Positions 57,088 to 64,000 of a stretch of DNA of 64,000 bases are shown piece after piece. Under the pieces are notes generated by a model that was not told the DNA's origin, made no database searches, and saw only the letters and a program-made list of their open reading frames with translations. Position numbers and translations under genes: made by a program. Within the stretch, counting starts at the first letter, position 1; the number at the start of each line of letters is the position of its first letter. Source of the stretch: Euleptes europaea (Eukaryota; Chordata; Lepidosauria; Squamata; Sphaerodactylidae); contig NW_026612051.1 of assembly GCF_029931775.1 (NCBI RefSeq), positions 372,001-436,000 of the forward strand, read 5' to 3'.

Positions 57088-57295
57088 AGGGTTGCCAACC
57101 TCCAGGTACTAGCAGGAGATCTCCTGCTAGTACAACTGATCTCCAGCTCAGACAGACCAGATAACCTGGAGAAAATGGCCGCTTTGGCAATTGGACTCTA
57201 TGGCATTGAAGTCCCTCCCCTCCCCAAACCCCACCTCCTCAAGCTCCACCCCAAAAAACCTCCCGCCGGTGGTGGAGAGGGTCCTGGCAACCCTA
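57088..57295. mobile_element. hAT-type MITE with perfect 8-bp duplication
   Basis: Starts tagggttgccaacctccag and ends cctggcaacccta. Flanks acctactt at 57080-57087 and 57296-57303 are identical. Reverse orientation to most other copies. The best-preserved pair of inverted repeats in the window. Confidence 0.9.
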
Positions 57296-57303
57296 ACCTA
57301 CTT

Positions 57304-58505
57304 CCCCCTGAAAATTCAGGGAATGTTGTATTGTACAGTGTTGTTTCACTATAACAATATTCTAGCAGTGATTAAAAACAACAACAACCCAGGTGGCAGT
57401 GGAGGAAAAGGCTGCCATGGGGATAGGATAAGGGGAAACATCTGTCATGTGGGCTGGAAAATCCAAATCCTCTCCTCACATACACAAACACATACACTGA
57501 GCAGATATCCAGGCTTTACTGTAATCTTTTCCAAAATTTCGGCACAAAGCAGGTTTGAGAACAATCGGAGAAAAGGTGAGGAAACCCCCAGAAGTACATG
57601 AATACGCCATGATGCTGTTGGGGAAGCAGGGAAAACCCCACTTCACAAAGCACTGGACTTGGGGCAGATAACCCATTCAGAAGCCACCCAATAGTCCTTG
57701 TCATTGAAATCTGAATGAGCAAACAACCCTTTTACTACTACCACAATCCAGCCAATATATCGTTTTTACATTCATATACATAGGTAGAAGACAGCTGAAG
57801 GCTTTTCTATAAATTATACTTCCATTGATTTGGGAATTTCCCACATCCATATTTCAAAACGTTTGTTGGCTTAAGTATGCACCCATATTTTATTCTGCAT
57901 AATCAACGTTCACAAATGATACAGTACAGATTAACATCTTCAGCTATTGCTTGTGAAAAGATCTTGAGTTTTCTTTTGCACCCTCTTGGAAACACTCACC
58001 ATAACACATACTAATTGATGTAATATAGTCATACTTATTTGTAGAGCGATGGGTTTCATCAGTTACCAATGGGGCTTTCTTACATTAATAGTTTAATATG
58101 CCACTCGAAGAATCATAAACTGTGAATACGTTCACAACAGGAGAGTAGAAAATGCATTATAATCAATAATCAAATGAAACATTATTTTTCATACAATAAA
58201 ATGGAAGATTACGCCTTATGACTGACCCAGAACTTTCGTTTAGGGCCGATGCAGGGAATAGTCATGTCCACATGGCAAGTAGCCTATGTGAGGGAACAGA
58301 TATTCCCCCCTCTTTTAGGCTGGTCATTTCCCCAGACAGACACAGTGCAGATACTTGCAAGTGTGGTATGTTTGCATTCTCTCCCCCTTCCAGGGTTCAG
58401 TATTTTTTCTGGATTGGGCCATTATTTGCGCAACATAATTCAATGCATTATTTACTCAGGTTTTCCTTAAATACGTCACACATACATATTTTGGCTTTAC
58501 CTTAC
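57304..58505 (-). other. Intron downstream of the exon at 60875
   Basis: Non-coding DNA beyond the splice donor. No gene or repeat recognised. Read-through of the donor adds two residues (VR) before a stop. Confidence 0.45.
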
Positions 58506-60875
58506 CTGAGAGTCATTGTTAGATGCCATAGGAGCTTTAAGATCCACAGCTAGTGAAGGCAGAAGAGGGCTGAGAACTTTAAATTCGTTGGTCCCATACC
58601 CGGCTGTTAAGAAGACCTCATAGCAATTTGGATGAGAAAGAGTCCCAGAACCATTCGGACCAGAAGAATTAGGAACAAAATCAGCATCACAGTAGAAATT
58701 CCCAGAAGAAATGTGACTTCCTTTCTGGCCTTTCCTTGTTTTGTGTATCCGAATGGCTATAACTGTTATCACAGAAAACAAGAAAAGAAAAGAAATGAAA
58801 CATAAGGATATTATTAAATATAAGGTCAGGGAATTGTCCTGTTCTTCTTCAGATGGTGGATCCACAATCTGCATATGTGAGTCTGAAAACCCATCAACGA
58901 GAAGGATGCTGAGACTTGTCGTACTGGACTTAGGTGCTTTCCCATTGTCTTTCACCACTATGAGGAGTCTCTGCTTAAAAGCATCCTGATTGGTAACAAC
59001 ACGGGTGGTCCTTACTTCTCCATTATGAGCTTCCACTGAAAACAGACCCGGTTCTGTGGCCTTCAGGAGCTCATAGGAAAGCCAAGAGTTCTGACCAGAA
59101 TCTCTGTCCACGGCCACCACCTTGGTGACTAGGTAGCCAGCCTCAGCCCCCCGGGGAACCAGGTCATTGGATGTGGTAGTGCCATTCTGAAGAGGGTACA
59201 GGATGAACGGGGCGTTATCGTTTTCATCCATGACAACAACTCGGACCTTAACTTCGGAGCTCAGGGGAGGAGAACCACTGTCCACAGCCCTCACAGTCAC
59301 CTGGAAATCTTTTATTTGCTCATAGTCCAGAGATCGGATGGCATACAGATTCCCAGTTTCAGAGTTGATGGAGACATAAGAGGACAAAGGTTGATCCCTG
59401 ACTTTCCCAGGCAAAAGGGAATAGGTCACTTTGGCATTCTGCTCCGCATCCAGGTCCTTGGCTTGGACCAATCCTACAAGCAGTCCTGGAATATTGTTTT
59501 CCCATAGCTGCATATGATACAGTGATTTCTCAAAAATTGGAGAGTTGTCATTGATGTCAGAAATCTGAACGTTAATTATTATTGAGGAAGAGAGCCTGAG
59601 AGAACCCCAGTCTGTGGCTGTGATGGTGATGTTGTACTCAGAGACTCTTTCTCGGTCTAAGGGCTGTTGGGTCACCAGCTGGTAATAGTTATTCACTGAG
59701 GTCTTCAGTCCAAAAGGGAGGCCTGGTTCAATGGAGCAAGATGTTCTGCCATTGTCTCCAGAGTCTCGATCTGTGACGCTGAAAAGCACAACCTGTGTAT
59801 CTAAAGGCGAATCCTCTCGCAATGGACTAGTGCGTGATATGACTGCCACTTCCGGGACATTGTCATTCACATCCTCAACCAGCACTAAGACCTTACAACC
59901 TGCTGAAAGACCCCCGCCATCTGATGCTTTAATGTTCATGTCATAGCTGATTTCTTTTTCATAGTCAATTGGACCCAAAACTGTGATTTCTCCAGTGCTT
60001 TCATTCAGATGGAACAAATGACGAATTTGATCAGGCACCCGATGGAATGAGTAGAAAATCTGTGCATTTGATCCAAAATCCAAATCTCTGGCTTCCACTT
60101 TCGCCACCAGTGTACCACGAGGACTGTTTTCCTTTAGCTTCACTTTGTATTCAAGTTGTGTAAACTGAGGAAAGTTGTCATTGATGTCCAAAACATTAAT
60201 TTTTATTTGAACTGTACCTGTTCTCTGTGGCACCCCTCCATCAACAGCTGTCAGAGTTAGCCGAACCTCGGCCCCCTTCTCTCTATCTAGTGGTTTCTCT
60301 AGAACAAGGTCCACATATTTGCTCCCAAATTCATCACTTTGTACATCCAGCCTAAAATGCCCATTGGGACTCAGTGTGTAGTTCTGGATACTGTTTTCAC
60401 CCAAGTCTGCATCTTGGGCAGATTCCAAAGGGAATCGGGTATTTGTAGGAACATGTTCAGAAATTTCCAATTTGAATTCATTATGAGAGAATCCAGGAGT
60501 GTTGTCATTCACATCTTGTATCTCTATCTCCATATTGTAGATCTTTAAAGGGTCTTGGAGCACAATTTCAGACAACAGTAAACAAGGCTCCAACTTGCCA
60601 CACAAAGCTTCTCTGTCTATTTTGCCATTTACAATCACATTCCCAGAATGGGTATCCAGCTGGAAATACTGCTTATTGCTTTTGGAAACCAGCTGGGCAC
60701 TGTGAGCAGAGAGCTCCCCTGGTCCCAGTTTCAAATCCTTCAGCACATTAGCCACCAGAGACCCACTTTTCTTCTCTTCGGGCAAATAATAGCGAATGGA
60801 GACACACACCACTCCAGACAGAGAGAGGAAGAACAAAAGGTACAGACCTTTTCTGATCCTGAAGCTATCCTCCAT
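58506..60875 (-). CDS. PCDHGB: Protocadherin gamma-b-type (beta-related) variable exon, complete
   Basis: 790 codons from ATG 60875 to a phase-0 donor (ctcag/gtaagg, last exon base 58506). Signal peptide about 1-25 (GLYLLFFLSLSGVVCVS). EC1 has CGKLEPC and KIDRE. Linkers are DVNDNTPGF, DINDNFPQF, DVNDNVPEV, DINDNSPIF and DENDNAPFI. The membrane span is LTLYLIISLCFISFLFLFSV. The tail carries GSGTLSHPNCYEVFLTAGYG and TNEFKVLSPLLP, related to the YEVCLT..SGT.EFKFL motif of beta and some gamma-B proteins. Beta genes are usually single-exon without a donor, so the clear donor favours gamma-b. It lacks the SQFVGIDGVRAFL motif of the gamma-A copies. Subfamily assignment is less certain than the protocadherin call. 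Confidence 0.93.
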
Positions 60876-61087
60876 GGTGCCAGCCTCTCCTTGGTCAGAT
60901 GTTTTATCTCTTTAATCAAAATCTTCTGACTTTTATTCAGTGGGTACCTGTAATGCTGGAGACGTGAATGTTGTTCTGCAGTGCTGCTTGCTGCTTGTCA
61001 CTGCTGAAAACTAGCTGTTCTTTGGTTTTGAATCCTCCATTTATTGGCTCTTTAAATAAGGTTCTCGTTTCCTGCTACATGTGTTTG

Positions 61088-61118
61088 CCAATGCTGCCAC
61101 CAAGTGGCTAAATAGCAA
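61088..61118 (-). promoter_or_regulatory. CTCF-like promoter element of the b-type exon
   Basis: The minus strand reads agccacttggtggcagcatt, matching the CTCF consensus ccasyagrkggcrs at 13 of 14 positions. It lies about 215-240 bp upstream of the ATG at 60875, where the gamma-A copies have their CSE. It lacks the aacagcg core of the gamma-A motif. Confidence 0.65.
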
Positions 61119-61636
61119 AAAAACATGGGAGATCGCAAATTTTCCTTCAAATGGCATTTATATGCACAATACACCATTAGGAAAAAGTTTATATTTACCA
61201 TATTATGTTTTAAATAGTGGAATGCCTAAGTAATAGCGAGCTGTTGTGGCCATTACTGTACGGGCAGGCAGCCTTTTTGGACCAAATATTCCCCAAATCT
61301 GCAATGTCTGATGACACTGGTGTGGGGGAGAAGCAAGGAGAACAAAGAGGCCCTGGCTCGTGCCAGATTGACAGGTCCATGAGTCAGTGATGGGCATCAA
61401 CCAGGACCACTACCTTCTCCAAGATGGTCAGTCTTAGAAGTGCTACTGGCATCTTGCTTGCTTGAGTTGAGAAATGGCCTAGTATGCCATATGCCTAGAC
61501 AGCATATGCTGGGGGCTGTCTATCCCTGGGATAGTGTTATGACTCTTGATATCACACAGAGGAAAAACTACATGCCCCCCAGACAGAATCTCATCCCATG
61601 CCACTTTTGAAAAATACGTTTCCCACCCACAATTGC

Positions 61637-62078
61637 AAATATCTGAAAAAGTGAACTGTGACTCACGAAAGCTCATACCCTACCAGAAATGTTATTCGTT
61701 TTTAAGATGCTACTGGACTCTTGCTCTTTTCTGCCCCAGGATGTGGTGATAGCTGCCAACTTGGAAGGCTTTAAGAGGGGAGTAGACATGTTCATGGAGG
61801 ATAGGGCTATTCATAGCTACTAGTCAAAATGGATACTAGTCATGATGCATACCTATTCTCTCCAGGATCAGAGGAGCATGCCTATTCTATTAGGTGATGT
61901 GTAATATAGGCAGGATAATGCTGCTGCAGTTGTCTTGTTTGTGGGCTTCCTAGAGACACCTGGTTGGCCACTGTATGAACAGACTGCTGGACATGATGGG
62001 CTTTGGTCTGATCCAGCATGGCTTTTCTTATGTTCTTAAGTTCTACTGCTAACAGATTGACTAACACAGCTATCTATT
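61637..62078 (+). repeat. Unclassified dispersed repeat, split by an L2 3' end
   Basis: aactgtgactcacgaaagct catac ... gctactggactcttgctctt, resuming at 62041 with tctactgctaacagattgac taacacagcta. Related sequence occurs at 52070 and near 36870. Confidence 0.5.
61728..62040 (+). mobile_element. L2/CR1-clade LINE 3' end nested in an older repeat
   Basis: gatgtggtgatagctgccaa cttggaagg (end of ORF2), then the 3' UTR ending gaacagactgctggacatga...tcttatgttcttaa. Very similar to the 3' ends at 34.7-34.97 and 39.2-39.48 kb. Confidence 0.82.
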
Positions 62079-62438
62079 GTGATCTATCACAATGACAAAT
62101 AGTTCAAGAGTCAAGGAGGGCAAAACAGAGAGATGTGCAATCAAGTTACATGGGATACTGCACAACATAATTATTTGTGTAAGAATGGGAAAAAACCAAT
62201 ATACCAGGATACAAAAGATACATAGAAATAGCAAATAGGAAAAAAGCGAAGGAATAATTTCAAAGTATCAGTCACATTTTCTGAAATGCAGCACACTCAG
62301 GTTTAAGAGTTATTGAATCAACAGGGGGAAGTCATAGACAAATAGCACTGGACTGAGGATGAGGTTTTTATACAGGTTCATATATTAAGGATGTAAGAGC
62401 ATAAAACCATAGGAATGGGATGACTATTATATTCTTAC
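62079..62438 (-). other. Intron downstream of the exon at the right edge
   Basis: Non-coding DNA. Nothing recognised. In-frame read-through of the donor adds VRI then a stop. Confidence 0.45.
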
Positions 62439-64000
62439 CTGATTCATGAGTTGCCGTTCTGCTGCATGGCTAGGAACTTCTTGGGAGCCAGTTGAAATCC
62501 TTTGAACCCCCTGGGACTGAGCAGGCTCCACAGAAAACACAGGAAAGAGTGGCCTGAGAAACCTGAACTCGCTGTTCAGAGATCCACCAGCTAAGCACAC
62601 CTCATAGTTGTATGCCCGGGAAAGGGATCCAGCATCAGCATCTCCACAGTTCTCTGGGAAATTAGGTCCTACTGGGAAATTCAGGGCTGAGCTCTCCACA
62701 AACTTCCTCTTTTTCTGTATCTTGATAGCGACAAACACCACTGCAGAAACCAGAAAAATGAAGGAGATGACAGCCAAGCATATGACCAGATACAGAGTCA
62801 AGGTACGGTCTTCCTCCTCCACCACTTCATCCTTAGGGATATCCACCATTTTCATATAGGGGTCAGAAAAGCCATCCACTAGCAGAATGCTCAGCGTTGC
62901 AGAGGTGGACTGGGGAGGACTCCCGTTGTCTCTGACTCCGATTATAAGTTTTTGTTTGAAGCTGTCTCGTTTATTAATGGGTCTCATGGTTTTCACTTCT
63001 CCATTCTGGACCCCCACACCAAACAGACCCGGTTCTGTGGCCTTCAGGAGCTCATAGGAGAGCCAAGAGTTCTGACCGGAATCTCTGTCCACGGCCACCA
63101 CCTTGGTGACCAGGTAGCCAGCCTCGGCCCCCCTGGGAACCAGGTCATTGGATGGGGAGGTGCCATTCTGAAGAGGGTACAGGATGAACGGGGCATTATC
63201 ATTTTCATCCAGGACAACAACTCGGATCATAACTTTGGAACTCAGGGGAGGAGAACCGCTGTCCACAGCCCTCACAGTCACCTGGAAATCTTTCACCTGC
63301 TCATAGTCCAGTGATCGGATGGCATACAGATTCCCAGTTTCAGAGTTGATGGAGACGTAAGAGGACACAGGTTGATCACTGGCCTTCCCAGGCAAAAGTG
63401 AATAGGTCACTTTGGCATTCTGTTCTGTATCTGGGTCATCAGCATGTACCAATCCTATTAAATGACCTGGAATATTATTTTCTCGTATTTGCATTTCATA
63501 TGTTGACTTCTCAAATATTGGAGAGTTGTCATTGACATCTGAGATCTGAACATTAATTATTCTTCTTGAACTAAGCCTGGGGGAGCCTTTGTCTGTGGCT
63601 GTGATGGTGATGTTGTACTCTGAGACGCTTTCTCGGTCTAGAGGCTGTTGGGTCACCAGTTGGTAATAGTTATTCTCAGAAGCTTTTAGCATGAAGGGCA
63701 AGTTTGCCTCAGTGGTGCAGGCAGTTCTTCCATTATCTCCAGAGTCTTGATCGGTAACACTGAAGAGAGCTACAACAGTATCTGGGGGAGAATCTTCTGG
63801 TAAGGGGCTGGTGAGGGAGGTTAGGGTCACCTCTGGGGCGTTGTCATTCCTGTCCTCAACCTCCACAATGACTTTGCAGTAAGCAGAGAGCCCCCCTCCA
63901 TCCGAAGCTTTGATGTTTATCTCATAATTTCTCTCCTCTTCATAATCAATGGTTCCTGCAACAGTAAGTTCCCCAGTATGCTTGCTTAACTTGAACGATC
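62439..64000 (-). CDS. PCDHGB: Protocadherin gamma-b-type variable exon (3' part, runs off the window)
   Basis: 520 complete codons, open to the window edge (the frame extends through SFKLSKHTGELTVAGTIDY of EC3). EC3-EC6 linkers are DRNDNAPEV, DVNDNSPIF and DENDNAPFI. The membrane span is LTLYLVICLAVISFIFLVSA. The tail has AGSLSRAYNYEVCLAGGSLN and SEFRFLRPLFP. It ends at a phase-0 donor (aatcag/gtaaga, last exon base 62439). EC5-EC6 are nearly identical to the exon at 58506-60875, while the cytoplasmic end differs, so the two are tandem paralogues with a homogenised centre. EC1-EC2, the signal peptide and the promoter lie above 64000. Confidence 0.93.

Noticed and set aside
58506-64000. Protocadherin beta genes
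   Set aside because: The tails resemble beta proteins, but both exons end in a clear phase-0 splice donor with a stop shortly after, whereas beta genes are typically single-exon. Gamma-b is preferred, with some doubt.
1-64000. Shared constant exons of the gamma cluster
   Set aside because: No sequence encoding the conserved gamma constant tail (for example a QAPPNTDWRFSQ-like start or a lysine-rich end) was seen. On orientation they should lie below coordinate 1.

Overview
This window is a stretch of vertebrate genomic DNA, almost certainly from a squamate reptile (lizard or snake; genus not determined). It lies inside the clustered protocadherin locus. Every host coding unit that can be supported is a large, intronless variable exon of about 2.4 kb on the minus strand. 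Each encodes a signal peptide, six cadherin (EC) repeats, one membrane span and a short cytoplasmic piece, and ends at a GT splice donor. The donors imply splicing to shared constant exons at lower coordinates, outside the window, as in the gamma subcluster. The squamate call rests on interspersed repeats: a Sauria-type SINE with a Bov-B-like 3' end, tRNA- and 5S-related SINEs, CR1 and L2 LINE tails, several L1 fragments and a hAT-type MITE.

Layout from high to low coordinate, which is the direction of transcription. Two b-type exons lie at 64000-62439 (cut by the window edge) and 60875-58506. Then comes about 26 kb (58.5 to 32.2 kb) without an intact exon, full of nested transposons. Inside it, at about 47.0-45.2 kb, is the wreck of another variable exon whose promoter element still looks good. 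Next are five gamma-A-type exons: 32026-29612, 26639-24219, 21118-18704, 14170-11750 and 1191-1 (cut by the edge). Two short fragments copied from the cytoplasmic end of gamma-A exons lie at about 14.5 and 28.7 kb.

Upstream of each of the five gamma-A start codons, at about 170-290 bp, is one conserved motif with the core aacagcg(a/g/c)c(a/g)c(c/t)cagag. This matches the position and core of the protocadherin CSE, a CTCF-bound promoter element. The b-type exon at 60.9 kb instead has a near-consensus CTCF site. In this gene family each neuron activates a few promoters at random; the chosen exon is spliced to the common cytoplasmic exons, and the resulting isoforms give the cell a homophilic surface identity. 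The paralogues differ most in EC1-EC5 and are nearly identical over EC6 and the membrane span, the pattern expected from gene conversion.

The rest is introns and intergenic DNA with transposon debris. Several insertions can be dated relative to each other from target-site duplications: L1 into a 5S-type SINE, a Sauria SINE into CR1, a solo LTR into an L2/CR1-clade LINE, and L2 into an older repeat. One 5'-truncated LINE at 3.07-4.67 kb keeps a 479-codon open frame and looks recent. No CRISPR array, true tRNA or rRNA gene, or non-protocadherin host gene was seen.
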